Origin: Modestobacter sp. VKM Ac-2977
GTDB lineage: Bacteria; Actinomycetota; Actinomycetes; Mycobacteriales; Geodermatophilaceae
Assembly (NCBI RefSeq): GCF_026968045.1
Contig: NZ_JAPVBQ010000004.1
Coordinates: 489,687-553,686 of the forward strand
DNA: 64,000 bases
Reading direction: 5' to 3'
The notes under the pieces were generated by a model. That model saw only the letters and a program-made list of their open reading frames with translations, did no database searches and had not been told where the DNA came from. This document shows positions 19,599 to 29,260 of this stretch, piece by piece. The position numbers were made by a program, and so were the translations under genes. Numbering within the stretch: position 1 is the first letter of the stretch; every line of letters begins with the position of its first letter.

Positions 19599-20864
19599 AT
19601 GCGCCACGCTGTGCCGGTGCCCGGCGACCCCCACGACGACGAGACCGACGGGCAGGCCGCGGAGACGGTGCGCCAGTTGGAGGCGCTCGCGACCCCGTCC
19701 GGCGCGGCCGCGCTGACCCGCGCGCGGGAGCTGCTGGCCGACCGCACCGACGCCGTCACCGCGCTGACCCGGCTGCGGTCCGAGGTGGGGGTGGAGCTGG
19801 CCGGCCCGGCCTGGGGCATCGCCCGGCAGCGCGAACGGGCCCGGCCGGCCTTCGGCGCCGATGCCGACCGCTTCTTCTTCACCGCCGACGCGCTGGAGCA
19901 GGCCGGCCGCCCGCTCCTCGCCGACCGGCGGGCCGCCCGGCTGCTGGCCGACGGCGCCCGGTCGGTCGTCGACCTCGGCTGCGCCGCCGGCACCGACACG
20001 ATCGCACTGGCCCGGGCCGGCGCCGCCGTGGTCGCCGTCGACCTGGACCCGGTCGCCCGCGAGCTCACCCGGCTCAACGCCGCGGCGGCGGGGCTCAGCG
20101 GCCTCGAGGTCCGCGCGGCCGACGCGGTCGACCTGGTGGCCGCCGCGACCGGGGGCCGGGTCGCCGGGTGCGACGCCGCCGTCCTGGACCCCGCCCGACG
20201 GGCCGGCGGACGCCGTCAGCTCGACCCCGACCGCTGGTCCCCGCCGTGGTCGACGGTGCAGGCCCTGCTCGACACCGTCCCCACCTGCGCGGTCAAGGTG
20301 GCGCCCGGGCTGGACCACGACCGGGTGCCCGCCGGGGTGGAGGCGGAGTGGGTGTCGCTGGGCGGGTCGATCGTCGAGGCGCTGCTGTGGGGGCGGGCGC
20401 CGTCGCGCACCTGGCGCCGGGCCACCGTCGTCGGCCGGGACGGCGTGCTGCACGAGCTGACCGCCGCCACCGACCCGGGTGACGCGGAGCCGGGCCCGGT
20501 GCGCGGCTGGCTGCACGAACCCGACCCCGCGGTCATCCGCTCAGGTCTGATCGCCCTGGCCGCGACCGAGCTGGACGCGACCCTGGTCGACCCGACGATC
20601 GCCTACCTGACCTCCGACGCGGCCTCGGACTCCCCGTGGGTGAGCTCCTACCGGGTGACCGACGCGCTGCCGTTCAACCTGAAGAAGCTGAAGGCGCTGC
20701 TGCGGGCCCGCGGCGTCGGCCGGGTCGTGGTGAAGAAGCGGGGGTCGCCGATCGAGCCCGAGACGCTCGCCCGCCAGCTCCGCGGCCCCGGCGAGGGCAG
20801 CGCGGTCGTCGTCGTCACCCGCGTCGCCGGCGCCCCCACCGTGCTGGTCTGCGCGGCCCCCTAG
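19599..20864 (+). CDS. class I SAM-dependent methyltransferase with THUMP-like C-terminal domain
   Basis: A 421-residue protein. A Rossmann methyltransferase domain spans about residues 80-290; motif I is VVDLGCAAGTDTIALA and motif II is VVAVDLDPVARELTRLN. The C-terminal 80 residues (SYRVTDALPFNLKKLKALL ... RVVVKKRGSPIEPE) are the THUMP-like domain found in actinobacterial proteins beside groES. An RNA substrate is likely but not known. The ATG at 19599 was chosen because the codons upstream overlap the CIRCE element and groES promoter. It is convergent with tsaD. Confidence 0.75.
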   Translation: MRHAVPVPGDPHDDETDGQAAETVRQLEALATPSGAAALTRARELLADRTDAVTALTRLRSEVGVELAGPAWGIARQRERARPAFGADADRFFFTADALEQAGRPLLADRRAARLLADGARSVVDLGCAAGTDTIALARAGAAVVAVDLDPVARELTRLNAAAAGLSGLEVRAADAVDLVAAATGGRVAGCDAAVLDPARRAGGRRQLDPDRWSPPWSTVQALLDTVPTCAVKVAPGLDHDRVPAGVEAEWVSLGGSIVEALLWGRAPSRTWRRATVVGRDGVLHELTAATDPGDAEPGPVRGWLHEPDPAVIRSGLIALAATELDATLVDPTIAYLTSDAASDSPWVSSYRVTDALPFNLKKLKALLRARGVGRVVVKKRGSPIEPETLARQLRGPGEGSAVVVVTRVAGAPTVLVCAAP

Positions 20865-20870
20865 GTCGCC

Positions 20871-20894
20871 CCACCAGAATGGCCATCCTGGTGG
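20871..20894. terminator. bidirectional hairpin between methyltransferase and tsaD
   Basis: CCACCAG (20871-20877) pairs with CTGGTGG (20888-20894) around a mismatch and the palindrome ATGGCCAT. It occupies the 31-base gap between two convergent genes. Confidence 0.55.
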
Positions 20895-20895
20895 T

Positions 20896-21930
20896 TCAGC
20901 GGCTGATGAGGTCGATCGGCATGGAGCTGTCGGCGCCCAGGTCGCTCGGCGCCGCCGGCACGCCGGCCTCGACGAGGCGCGAGCCGAGCGCGGCCACCAT
21001 CGCGCCGTTGTCGGTGCACAGCCGCGGGCTCGGGGTGCGCAGCACGATCCCGGCGGCGTCGCAGCGCTCCTGGGCCAGGGCGCGCAGCCGGGAGTTGGCC
21101 GCCACACCGCCGCCGATGACCAGGTGGTCGACCCCGTGGTCGCGGCAGGCCCGCACCGCCTTGGCGGTCAGCACGTCGACCACCGCCTCCTGGAAGGACG
21201 CCGAGACGTCGGCGACCGAGACCGGCTCCCCGGCCCGCTGCCGGCCCTCCACCCACCGGGCCACCGCCGTCTTCAGCCCGGAGAAGGAGAAGTCGTAGGT
21301 GGCGTCCCGGGGGCCGGTGAGCCCGCGCGGGAAGGCGATGGCCGCCCGGTCGCCCTCCCGGGCGGCGCGGTCGATCGGCGGGCCACCGGGGAAGGGCAGG
21401 TCGAGCACCCGGGCGACCTTGTCGAAGGCCTCCCCCGCGGCGTCGTCGATCGTCCGGCCCAGCTCCTGCACGTCCTGGGCGAGGTCGGGCACCAGCAGCA
21501 GGGAGCTGTGCCCGCCGGAGACGAGCAGCGCGATCGAGGGCTCGGCCAGCCGGCCGTGCTCCAGCTCGTCGACGGCGACGTGCGCGGCCAGGTGGTTCAC
21601 CCCGTACAGCGGGACGTCGAGGGCCAGCGCGTAGGCCTTGGCCGCGGCCACGCCCACCAGCAGCGCACCGGTGAGCCCCGGGCCGGCGGTGACGGCGATC
21701 GCGTCGACGTCGCGCAGGGTCACCCCGGCGTCGGCCAGCGACCGGTGCACGGTCGGGACCATCGCCTCCAGGTGCGCCCGGCTGGCGATCTCCGGGACCA
21801 CCCCGCCGAAGCGCTCGTGCTCGGCCATGGAGGTGGCGAGCGCATCGGACAACAGCGTCTGCCCGCGCACCAGCCCGATCCCGGTCTCGTCGCACGAGGT
21901 CTCGAACCCCAGGACCAGCGGCTGGCTCAT
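20896..21930 (-). CDS. tsaD: tRNA N6-adenosine threonylcarbamoyltransferase TsaD
   Basis: A 344-residue ASKHA-fold enzyme that transfers the threonylcarbamoyl group to A37 of ANN-decoding tRNAs (t6A). Metal ligands H113 and H117 lie in [17 protein letters not shown] (8-17) begins the ATPase core and SGGHSSL and [11 protein letters not shown] are conserved. It works with TsaB and TsaE, also encoded here. Its ATG overlaps the rimI stop by 4 bases, and the order tsaB-rimI-tsaD is tightly coupled. Confidence 0.96.
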   Translation of the reverse strand: MSQPLVLGFETSCDETGIGLVRGQTLLSDALATSMAEHERFGGVVPEIASRAHLEAMVPTVHRSLADAGVTLRDVDAIAVTAGPGLTGALLVGVAAAKAYALALDVPLYGVNHLAAHVAVDELEHGRLAEPSIALLVSGGHSSLLLVPDLAQDVQELGRTIDDAAGEAFDKVARVLDLPFPGGPPIDRAAREGDRAAIAFPRGLTGPRDATYDFSFSGLKTAVARWVEGRQRAGEPVSVADVSASFQEAVVDVLTAKAVRACRDHGVDHLVIGGGVAANSRLRALAQERCDAAGIVLRTPSPRLCTDNGAMVAALGSRLVEAGVPAAPSDLGADSSMPIDLISR

Positions 21931-22388
21931 CGCCGCGCCTCCCGCAGCATCACGACAGCGTCCTTCCCACTGAGCGGGTAGTAGTTCGGGCGGCGGCCGA
22001 TCTCGGCGAACCCGCGCCGGCGGTAGAACGCCTGGGTCACCTCGTCGTCCTCGCGCACCTCCAGCAGCACCGGGGTGCGCCGCCCGTCCGCCTCGGCGAG
22101 CAGGGCGTCCAGCAGCAGCGCCCCGATCCCCTCGTGCTGCCGCGTGCCGGTCACCCCGATGGTCGCGATGTGCGCCTCGTAGGGGTAGGCGATCAGCCCG
22201 GCGTAACCGAGCACGGCGTCGCCGTCGGCGTCGGCATCGACGGCGACCAGGTAGTGCCGGGTGTCGGGACGGGCGAGCTCGTCCCGGTACATCCACTCGG
22301 TCCAGGTGTCCGGCGCGAAGAGCTCCTCCTCCAGCTCCATCACCCGGGGCAGGTCGGCGACGGTCATGTCGCGCAGCCGCACGCTCAC
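21927..22388 (-). CDS. rimI: ribosomal protein S18 alanine N-acetyltransferase RimI
   Basis: A 153-residue GNAT enzyme that acetylates the N-terminus of ribosomal protein S18 and possibly other proteins. The acetyl-CoA site is seen as [21 protein letters not shown] and the C-terminal [19 protein letters not shown] is typical of RimI. It overlaps tsaB and tsaD by 4 bases on each side, the classic actinobacterial arrangement. Confidence 0.93.
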   Translation of the reverse strand: MSVRLRDMTVADLPRVMELEEELFAPDTWTEWMYRDELARPDTRHYLVAVDADADGDAVLGYAGLIAYPYEAHIATIGVTGTRQHEGIGALLLDALLAEADGRRTPVLLEVREDDEVTQAFYRRRGFAEIGRRPNYYPLSGKDAVVMLREARR

Positions 22389-23047
22389 TGGCTCACCGGC
22401 TTGCGGGTCACCGACGGCACCGCGTCGGGACGGCGCAGGTACAGCGGCTCCAGCGGTGCCGGCGGCCGGTCGAACAGGGGCAGCGCCGCGCGCAGCAGCC
22501 CGGTGGTGGTGACCTCGGCGGCGACCACCTCCCGGCCCAGCCGCTCGGCGAACCGGACGTCCCCGACGACCGGATCGGTGACCGGGGCCTCCTCCGGCCG
22601 GTCCACGCCGGGACCGGAGAGCCGCAACCCCGCCTCGTCGTAGGTGGCCCAGTGGACCTCCTTGCGCCGGGCGTCGGTGACCACCGAGCGGGCGCCGTCG
22701 CCGACAGCGTCCAGCGAGCAGACCCCGTAGACCGTCGTCCCGATCGCATCACCCAGGGCGGCGGCGGTGACCACCCCGACCCGAAGCCCGGTGAACGGGC
22801 CCGGCCCCAGCCCCACCACGAATGCCTCCACCCGACGCATCGGCACGCCCGCCTCGGCCAGCACCTCGCGGATCGCCGGGGTGAGCAGCTCGGCGTGCCG
22901 GTTGCCCGAGGGGAGCGCCCGCTCGGACCGCACCTCGACGGTGCGCTGGGCGGGGAGCAGCAGTGCGCCGTCGACCCGGGCGGAGGTGACCTCGGCCAGC
23001 CCGACGACGAGGGTCGGGGTGGCGGTGTCGAGCGCGAGGACGAGCAC
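22385..23047 (-). CDS. tsaB: tRNA threonylcarbamoyladenosine biosynthesis protein TsaB
   Basis: A 220-residue TsaD paralogue without catalytic function of its own. It starts [17 protein letters not shown] and contains [16 protein letters not shown], the hallmark of TsaB. It forms the dimer platform for TsaD and TsaE in t6A synthesis. It is the first gene of tsaB-rimI-tsaD. In this genome it is separated from tsaE by a plus-strand hydrolase gene. Confidence 0.94.
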   Translation of the reverse strand: MLVLALDTATPTLVVGLAEVTSARVDGALLLPAQRTVEVRSERALPSGNRHAELLTPAIREVLAEAGVPMRRVEAFVVGLGPGPFTGLRVGVVTAAALGDAIGTTVYGVCSLDAVGDGARSVVTDARRKEVHWATYDEAGLRLSGPGVDRPEEAPVTDPVVGDVRFAERLGREVVAAEVTTTGLLRAALPLFDRPPAPLEPLYLRRPDAVPSVTRKPVSQ

Positions 23048-23166
23048 GACCGTCGAGGGTAGATGCCGCTCCCCGGCCCGCCGTCGGCAGCGGCCGGGTG
23101 GTTGCGCCCGAGGCAGGCTGTTGATCGACTGCGCGGGCCCGCCTCCCCCGACGACGAGGAACCCGC

Positions 23167-23847
23167 ATGCCCGCCACCCTGGTCCTGGTCCACGGCGCCT
23201 GGCACACCCCGTGGTGCTGGCAGCCGCTGGTCGACCACCTGCCCGGCGTCGACGTCGTCCGCGTCGCGCTGCCCAGCTCCGGCACCGACCCGCAGTCGCT
23301 CGGTGACCTCACCGCCGACGCCGCGGCCGTCCGGGACGTGCTCGCCGGGGTCGAGGGGCCCGTCGTCCTGGTGGGGCACTCCTACGGCGGGATCCCGATC
23401 AGCGAGGCGGCCACCGCCGAGCTGGGCGTGGCGCACCTGGTCTACCTGTGCGCCTTCCAGCTCGACGTGGGCGACTCGCTGGTGAGCAGCCTGGGCGGTC
23501 AGGTCCCGTCCTGGCAGGAGCTGCACGAGACGCACGTGCGGGCCACCGCGCCGGAGGCGGTGTTCTACAACGGCGTCTCCCCGGAGCTCACCCGGCAGGC
23601 CGTGGCCGAACTGCAGCTGCAGTCCACGGCCGCGCTCACCCAGCCGCTGAGCCGCGCCGCCTGGACCGAGCTGCCGAGCACCTACGTCGTCTGCGAGCAG
23701 GACCAGGCCATCCCGGTGGCCGCCCAGGAGGCGATGTCCGTCCGCGCCGGCACCGTGCTCCGGCTGGACTCCGGCCACTCGCCGTTCCTGGCCGCGCCGG
23801 CGGAGCTGGCGGCCCTGCTGCGCCCGATCGTCGAGCAGGCCGGCTGA
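23167..23847 (+). CDS. alpha/beta hydrolase
   Basis: A 226-residue soluble hydrolase. The triad is visible: the nucleophile Ser in GHSYGG (about residue 75), Asp in CEQDQAIP (about 178) and His in SGHSPF (about 200). The N-terminal LVLVHGAWHTPWCWQPL supplies the oxyanion region, as in the EstC/salicylate-esterase-like group. The natural ester is unknown. ATG with GAGGA 7 bases upstream. It is on the opposite strand to its neighbours and splits tsaE from tsaB, which suggests a later insertion. Confidence 0.8.
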   Translation: MPATLVLVHGAWHTPWCWQPLVDHLPGVDVVRVALPSSGTDPQSLGDLTADAAAVRDVLAGVEGPVVLVGHSYGGIPISEAATAELGVAHLVYLCAFQLDVGDSLVSSLGGQVPSWQELHETHVRATAPEAVFYNGVSPELTRQAVAELQLQSTAALTQPLSRAAWTELPSTYVVCEQDQAIPVAAQEAMSVRAGTVLRLDSGHSPFLAAPAELAALLRPIVEQAG

Positions 23848-23850
23848 CAC

Positions 23851-24303
23851 TCAGGCGTCGGTGAGCCGCTGCTCCCAGCCCGGGCCGACGGGCACCAGCC
23901 GGACGGTGCGGACGTCGTCGTCCCGCCGGTCCAGCTCGACCACCAGGTGCTCGTCGGCCAGCTGCTCGACCAGGCCGTGGCCCCACTCGACGACGGTGAC
24001 CGCCTCGTCGGTGGTGGCGTCCAGGTCCAGGTCGTCGACGTCGGCCATGCCGGCCAGCCGGTAGGCGTCGACGTGCACCAGCGGGACCCGTCCGCCGCGG
24101 TGCACCCGGGCCAGCACGAACGTCGGCGAGGTCACCGGGCCCGGCACCCCGAGGCCGGCGCCGATCCCCTGGGTGAGCGCGGTCTTCCCCGCGCCCAGCG
24201 GCCCGGCCAGCACGACCAGGTCACCGGCCCGGAGCAACCCGGCCAGCTCGCGGCCGAACGCCTGGGTGTCGACGACGGTGGGCAGCTCGTGCTCCCGCCT
24301 CAC
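23851..24303 (-). CDS. tsaE: tRNA threonylcarbamoyladenosine biosynthesis ATPase TsaE
   Basis: A 150-residue P-loop ATPase that drives turnover of the TsaB-TsaD complex. Walker A is GPLGAGKT (34-41), with TSPTFVLARVH and HVDAYRL as further family motifs and VEWGHGL near the C-terminus. The GTG start overlaps the stop of the upstream glycosylase gene by GTGA, so the start is well fixed. It ends 3 bases from the stop of the convergent hydrolase gene. Confidence 0.94.
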   Translation of the reverse strand: MRREHELPTVVDTQAFGRELAGLLRAGDLVVLAGPLGAGKTALTQGIGAGLGVPGPVTSPTFVLARVHRGGRVPLVHVDAYRLAGMADVDDLDLDATTDEAVTVVEWGHGLVEQLADEHLVVELDRRDDDVRTVRLVPVGPGWEQRLTDA

Positions 24304-24926
24304 AGCGAGCCCGCCACGGCGCGCAGGTCGGCGGCGAGCGCGGCTCGCGGGGCGCCGTTCGGGCCGAACCGGATCGCGGCCGACGGGTGGTAGGTGACCC
24401 ACACGGCGCGCCCGTCGACGTCGTGCGCCCGGCCCCGCACCTGGCCGAGCACGGTGCGTGGGCCGAGGAACCACTTGGCCGAGGAGAGCCCGAGGGCGAC
24501 CACGACGTCGGCGCCGAGCAGGTCGAGCTGGCGGCGCAGCCAGCCGCTGCACCGGGCGACCTCGGGCGCCTTCGGGGTGCGGTTGCCCGGCGGACGGCAC
24601 TTCACGATGTTGAGCACGGCCACCTCAGCCCGGGGCAGTCCGGCCTCGCCGAGCAACAGGTCCAGCAGCGCCCCGCTCTTGCCCACGAAGGGCCGGCCGG
24701 TCTCGTCCTCGGTGGCGCCCGGCGCCTCCCCCACGACCACCAGCCGCGGCCGACCCGTCACCGGCACGTCCCCGACGACGACGTGCTGCCGGGTGGCGGC
24801 CAGCTCGGGGCAGGCGACGCAGGAGCGGGCGACCTCGGCCAGCGAGGCCCAGTCCGGCGCGGCCGCAGCGGTCGCTGCCACCTCGGTGGCGGCCGCGTCG
24901 AGGCGCGGCGGACGGGTGGAGGCCAC
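24300..24926 (-). CDS. uracil-DNA glycosylase, family 4 (4Fe-4S)
   Basis: A 208-residue enzyme that removes uracil from DNA. The catalytic motif GEAPGATEDETGRPFVG (66-82) and HPS near residue 180 fit family 4/5. Four Cys, C36, C39, C110 and C126, are spaced as the iron-sulfur ligands of thermophile-type UDGa, and KCRPPGNR is the usual third motif. The first 25 residues are Ala-rich and variable. It lies between a hydrolase gene and tsaE, overlapping tsaE by 4 bases. Confidence 0.87.
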   Translation of the reverse strand: MASTRPPRLDAAATEVAATAAAAPDWASLAEVARSCVACPELAATRQHVVVGDVPVTGRPRLVVVGEAPGATEDETGRPFVGKSGALLDLLLGEAGLPRAEVAVLNIVKCRPPGNRTPKAPEVARCSGWLRRQLDLLGADVVVALGLSSAKWFLGPRTVLGQVRGRAHDVDGRAVWVTYHPSAAIRFGPNGAPRAALAADLRAVAGSL

Positions 24927-24958
24927 GCGCAGACCCTACGGCGGGCCCGAGCCGGCGG

Positions 24959-26146
24959 TCAGCCGGCGGGGCGCTGTGCGGCAGCGACCCGGCGGATCAG
25001 GCCGGCCAGCACGTCGGTCACCTGTCCCGGGTGCTCCAGCGGCACCAGGTGCCCGGCGTCCGGGACGGCGACGTACTCGACGGCGCCGTCCCCCGACTCC
25101 TCGAGCCGCGTCCGGATCCGCTCGCTGTGCGCCTTGGGGATCAGCTTGTCCGCGTCGCCGGTGAGCACCACGGTCGGCACCCGGCACAGCGGCTCGATCG
25201 CGCCGCTGACGTCCAGTCCGGCGATCGCCGGGTAGAACTCGGCGACCACGTCGACCGGGGTCCCGGCGATCATCGCGTCCACATAGCGCCCCAGTGCCGG
25301 GTCGACGCCGGTCGAGGAGAACGACATCGACCAGGTGACCGCCGACACGACGTCCTTGGCCAGTCGCCGGGTCACCTCGGCGAGCCCGGGCCTGCGGCGC
25401 ATGGTCCATACCGCGACCGGCAGCACCGTGGCGCGCACCCGGGTCAGCAGCGCGGGCAGCCCGAAGTCCAGGTCGCCGAGGTTGCCGCTGGAGGTGGACA
25501 CCAGCGCCACCCCGGCGACCCGGGTCCCGAACAGCTCTGGCCTGCGCCGGGCCAGGGCGAGCACCGTCATCCCGCCCATCGAGTGGCCGACCAGCACCAC
25601 CGGCCCGCGCGGCACCCGCGCGGTGAGCACCGACTCCAGGTCCGCGGCCAGCTGGTCGATGGTCGAGTGCTCGGCGGCACCCCGGCCGGAGGCACCGTGC
25701 CCCCGCTGGTCGTAGAAGACCAGGCGCGCGGTGGGCCGGTGACCGTTGGCGGTGGCCAGCTGCTCGCCGAGGTCCCGGCGCTGGAACGTCCAGGAGGCCA
25801 TGGACAGCGCGTAGCCGTGCACGAAGACGACGGTCAGCGGAGCATCGGTCGGGCCGACCTCCTCGACCGTGAGCGCCACCCCGTCGTCGGTGCGCACCAC
25901 CACCGTGCGGTCGGCGGCACGGCGGCCGGAGCCCAGCGGGTCCTCCTGGCGCAGCTGGTTCACCGGCACGTCCTCGACGGGGCGGCCGTCCTCCCCGCGC
26001 TGACCGGCCACCTGACCGGCCCGCACCCGGGCCGTCGCCGTCCGGGTGACGGCGACCCCGACCGCCGTGCCGGCCGCGGCCAGGCCGACCGCGGCGCCGA
26101 CCAGACCGGCCGTGCGGCCCAGGCGGAGGTGGCCGTGCTGCGCCAT
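24959..26146 (-). CDS. membrane-anchored alpha/beta hydrolase
   Basis: A 395-residue protein. A single hydrophobic segment (about residues 11-32) followed by Arg-rich sequence suggests an N-terminal anchor. The hydrolase domain has VVFVHGYALSMASW, the nucleophile in GHSMGG (about 190), Asp in TGDADKLIP and His in AGHLVPLEHP, so the triad is complete. Substrate unknown; a lipase or esterase is usual at this site between alr and tsaE in actinobacteria. Its ATG shares one base with the alr stop (TGATG), showing coupling. Confidence 0.8.
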   Translation of the reverse strand: MAQHGHLRLGRTAGLVGAAVGLAAAGTAVGVAVTRTATARVRAGQVAGQRGEDGRPVEDVPVNQLRQEDPLGSGRRAADRTVVVRTDDGVALTVEEVGPTDAPLTVVFVHGYALSMASWTFQRRDLGEQLATANGHRPTARLVFYDQRGHGASGRGAAEHSTIDQLAADLESVLTARVPRGPVVLVGHSMGGMTVLALARRRPELFGTRVAGVALVSTSSGNLGDLDFGLPALLTRVRATVLPVAVWTMRRRPGLAEVTRRLAKDVVSAVTWSMSFSSTGVDPALGRYVDAMIAGTPVDVVAEFYPAIAGLDVSGAIEPLCRVPTVVLTGDADKLIPKAHSERIRTRLEESGDGAVEYVAVPDAGHLVPLEHPGQVTDVLAGLIRRVAAAQRPAG

Positions 26147-27306
26147 CAGACGACCCCGGCGGTGCCCACGTAGCGGCGGGAGAAGCGGCCGCCCACCCGG
26201 GTGACGAGCTCGTAGTGGATGGTGTCGACCGCGTCGGCCCACTGCTGGGCGGTCGGCTCGCCGTCCGCCCCCGAGCCCCACAGCACCACCGCGTCACCGG
26301 GCGCGATCGGGTCGTCGCCCACGTCGAGGACGAACTGGTCCATGCAGACCCGGCCGGCGATGGTCCGCTGCGCCCCCGCGGCGAGCACCGGTGCCCGGTT
26401 GCCGGCGGCGCGGGGCACCCCGTCGGCGTAGCCGACCGGCACCAGGGCCAGCGTCGTCTCGCCCGCCGGGGAGTAGGTGTGGCCGTAGGAGACCCCGGTC
26501 CCGGCCGGCACCCGCTTGGTCAGCGCCACCTGGGCCTGGACCGTCATCGCCGGGCGGAGCCCGTACTCCCCCGGGTCGCCGCCCAGCGGGTCCAAGCCGT
26601 ACAGCGCGACCCCGGGCCGCACCATGTCGTACCAGGTCTCGGGCAGGGCGATGGTGGCCGCCGAGTTGGCCAGGTGCCGACGGGCGTCGGTCAGCCCGGC
26701 CCGCCGGGCCAGCGCGACCGCCTCCTCGAAGACCTGCACCTGCCGGCCGATGGTCGGGTGGGTGGGGGCGTCGGCGTAGGCGAGGTGGCTCCACAACCCG
26801 GTGACGACGACGTCGCCGTCGGCCTGGGCACGCGCCGCCGCGGCCACCAGCCCGGGCCAGGCCTCGGGTGTGGCGCCCTCGCGGGACAGGCCGGTGTCGG
26901 CGAACAGCTGCACCCGGGCGGTGCGGCCGGTGGCCCGGGCGGCGTCGACCACCTCGGCCAGCGCCCACTCCGCGTTGACCGACAGCTCGACGTCGGCGGC
27001 CAGCCCCGCGGCGTAGTCCTCGCCCGGCGCGTGCTGCCAGGACAGCAGAGGTGCGGTGATCCCGGCGGCGCGCAGCGCGAGCGCCTCCTCCAGCACCGTC
27101 ACCCCGAGGGCGTCGGCACCGCCGGCGAGCGCCGCCCGGGCAGCAGGCACCAGCCCGTGCCCGTAGCCGTCGGCCTTGACCACCGCCATCAGCGGCCGGC
27201 CGGCCCGCGCGCGCAGCGCCGCGGTGTTCGCCGCGATCGCGTCGAGGTCGACGACCACCTCGGCCCGGCTGCCCAGCACCTGCTGCACCTGCGTCACGCT
27301 GCCCAC
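26146..27306 (-). CDS. alr: alanine racemase
   Basis: A 386-residue PLP enzyme that makes D-alanine for peptidoglycan. The PLP lysine is K44 in AVVKADGYGHG, and the catalytic Tyr of the C-terminal beta domain lies in VSYGHTYS. Residues DQFVLDVG and WGSGADGEP in the C-terminal domain are standard. Full length. It is followed at once by the anchored hydrolase and preceded by nnr, and shares the long minus-strand run with acpS. Confidence 0.95.
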   Translation of the reverse strand: MGSVTQVQQVLGSRAEVVVDLDAIAANTAALRARAGRPLMAVVKADGYGHGLVPAARAALAGGADALGVTVLEEALALRAAGITAPLLSWQHAPGEDYAAGLAADVELSVNAEWALAEVVDAARATGRTARVQLFADTGLSREGATPEAWPGLVAAAARAQADGDVVVTGLWSHLAYADAPTHPTIGRQVQVFEEAVALARRAGLTDARRHLANSAATIALPETWYDMVRPGVALYGLDPLGGDPGEYGLRPAMTVQAQVALTKRVPAGTGVSYGHTYSPAGETTLALVPVGYADGVPRAAGNRAPVLAAGAQRTIAGRVCMDQFVLDVGDDPIAPGDAVVLWGSGADGEPTAQQWADAVDTIHYELVTRVGGRFSRRYVGTAGVV

Positions 27307-27324
27307 TGTCCCAGGCCGCCGCGG

Positions 27325-28761
27325 TCAGCCCGCGCCGGCGCGCAGCCGGGCCAGCGTCTCGGGCAGTCGGCGGACCAGGTCACCGGCGATCAGCGGGCCC
27401 TGCTCGGCGGCCAGCTGACCGGCCCGGCCGTGCACGTGGGCGGCGACGGACGCCGCCTCCGCGGCCGGCAGCCCGGTCGCCAGCACCGCCCCCAGCACCC
27501 CGGCGAGCACGTCGCCGGTGCCGGCGGTCGCCAGCCACGGGGTGCCGGTGCCGTTGACGAAGGTCGTGCCGGCGGCGTCGGCGACGACGGTCGCGTCGCC
27601 CTTGAGCAGCACCGTGCAACCCAGCTCTGCCGCACCCCGGCGCGCAGCGGCCAGCCGGTCGCTGCCGACCTCGCCGAAGAGGCGGGCGAACTCGCGGTCG
27701 TGCGGCGTGAGCACGGTGGGTGCCGTGCGGTCGGCCACCAGCTCCGGGCGCTGGGAGACCAGGGTCAGCCCGTCGGCGTCGACCACCACGGGCAGGTCGG
27801 TGGCCAGCACCTCGGCGAGCACGCTGGCTGCGTCGTCGTCGGTGCCCATCCCCGGGCCGACCACCCAGGCCTGCACCCGTCCGGCGTCCCCTGGGCGGCC
27901 GGCGGTGACGATGACCTCCGGCCAGGCGGCCCGGACCCCCTCCGCGGCGGTGCCGGCGTACCGGACCAGGCCCGGCCGGGTCCGCACCGCCGCGCCGGTG
28001 CACAGGACCCCGGCGCCGGGATAGGTCGCCGAACCGGCCAGGACGCCGACCACCCCGCGTGAGTACTTGTCGTCGTCAGGGTCCGGGGCGTCCAGGTGCG
28101 GGACGACGTCGGCGTCGGTCAGCTGCCGGGCCGCCGGCTCGGCCAGCGCGGGACCGAGCCCGATGTCGACCAGGTGCACGGTGCCGGCCTGCCGGCGGCC
28201 GGCACCGACCACCAGCCCGGGCTTGACGGCACCGAAGGTGACCGTGTGCTGCGCGGGGAAGGCGGCCCCCGGCACCTCCCCGGTGTCGGCGACGACGCCG
28301 CTGGGCAGGTCGACGGCGACCAGCAGCCCCGGACCGGCGGTCGCCTCCCGGACCAGCGCGGCGGCCGGCTCCCGCAGTCCGCCGGTGCTGCCGAGGCCGA
28401 CGATCCCGTCGAGGACCAGGTCGGCACGGTGCAGCCCGGCGTCCCCCGCGTCGGCGACCCGCCCACCGGCGCGACGGAAGGCGGCCAGCCCGGCTGCATG
28501 CGCCCGCTCCGGGCTGAGCAGCACCGCGGTGACGGCGGCGCCGCGCTGCGCCAGCAGGCCACCGGCGAACAACGCGTCGCCGCCGTTGTCACCGGAGCCG
28601 ACCAGCAGCACCACGCGGACGCCGTGCGCCCGACCCAGCAGGCCCAGACAGATCGTCGCCAGCCCGGTCGCGGCCCGCTGCATGAGCGCTCCCGCCGGGA
28701 GCCCGGCCAGGACGGCCTGCTCCGCCGCCCGGACCTGCGCAGCGGTGTGCAGCCCGATCAC
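27325..28761 (-). CDS. nnr: bifunctional NAD(P)H-hydrate epimerase / ADP-dependent dehydratase
   Basis: A 478-residue fusion that repairs hydrated NAD(P)H. The N-terminal YjeF_N domain (1-210) has the [14 protein letters not shown] epimerase motif; the C-terminal ribokinase-like dehydratase (225-470) has [13 protein letters not shown] and the [12 protein letters not shown] motif with the catalytic Asp. It overlaps acpS upstream by 4 bases and is followed by alr 18 bases later. Confidence 0.94.
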   Translation of the reverse strand: MIGLHTAAQVRAAEQAVLAGLPAGALMQRAATGLATICLGLLGRAHGVRVVLLVGSGDNGGDALFAGGLLAQRGAAVTAVLLSPERAHAAGLAAFRRAGGRVADAGDAGLHRADLVLDGIVGLGSTGGLREPAAALVREATAGPGLLVAVDLPSGVVADTGEVPGAAFPAQHTVTFGAVKPGLVVGAGRRQAGTVHLVDIGLGPALAEPAARQLTDADVVPHLDAPDPDDDKYSRGVVGVLAGSATYPGAGVLCTGAAVRTRPGLVRYAGTAAEGVRAAWPEVIVTAGRPGDAGRVQAWVVGPGMGTDDDAASVLAEVLATDLPVVVDADGLTLVSQRPELVADRTAPTVLTPHDREFARLFGEVGSDRLAAARRGAAELGCTVLLKGDATVVADAAGTTFVNGTGTPWLATAGTGDVLAGVLGAVLATGLPAAEAASVAAHVHGRAGQLAAEQGPLIAGDLVRRLPETLARLRAGAG

Positions 28762-29141
28762 GGTGCAGTTCCCTCAGCGACCACCATGGCGGAGGCGATG
28801 CCCCCGTCGTGGCTCAGCGACACGTGCCAGGTGGTGACGCCCAGCTCCGCGGCGCGGCGGGCCACCGTGCCGCGGACCTCCAGGTGTGGACGCCCCCGCT
28901 CCCCGACGACCACCTCGGCGTCGTGCCAGCGCAGGTCGCCCGGGGCGCCCAGCGCCTTGGCCAACGCCTCCTTGGCGGCGAAGCGGGCGGCCAGGGACTC
29001 GCTGCTGCGTTCACCGCCGGTGGGCGTGCGCTGCTCGGCCGGCGTGAACAGCCGGTCGCGCAGCCCCGGGGTGCGGGCCAGCGACACGGCGAACCGCTCG
29101 ACCGGGCAGACGTCGACACCGATCCCGATGATCACCCGCAC
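28758..29141 (-). CDS. acpS: holo-[acyl-carrier-protein] synthase
   Basis: A 127-residue enzyme that attaches 4'-phosphopantetheine to apo-ACP for fatty acid synthesis. The magnesium site is seen as [12 protein letters not shown] (Asp at residue 9) and [16 protein letters not shown] (Glu). The GTG start fits homologues. It begins the acpS-nnr-alr group, downstream of the glmS terminator. Confidence 0.94.
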   Translation of the reverse strand: MRVIIGIGVDVCPVERFAVSLARTPGLRDRLFTPAEQRTPTGGERSSESLAARFAAKEALAKALGAPGDLRWHDAEVVVGERGRPHLEVRGTVARRAAELGVTTWHVSLSHDGGIASAMVVAEGTAP

Positions 29142-29176
29142 AGTGTGCCTGCGCCGCCGTCCACCGCCGCCGACGA

Positions 29177-29212
29177 CTGTCCCCCCGCACCAGCGCTGGT
29201 GCGGGGGGACAG
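29177..29212 (-). terminator. glmS terminator, 18-bp perfect palindrome
   Basis: CTGTCCCCCCGCACCAGC (29177-29194) and its complement (29195-29212) form an 18-bp stem, with the centre opening as a small loop. It lies 49 bases past the glmS stop and before acpS, separating the two groups of genes. Confidence 0.75.
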
Positions 29213-29260
29213 CCGGTGATCAGGTCAGCTGATCGGTGCTCGGCGCCGGGTCAGGTGCTG

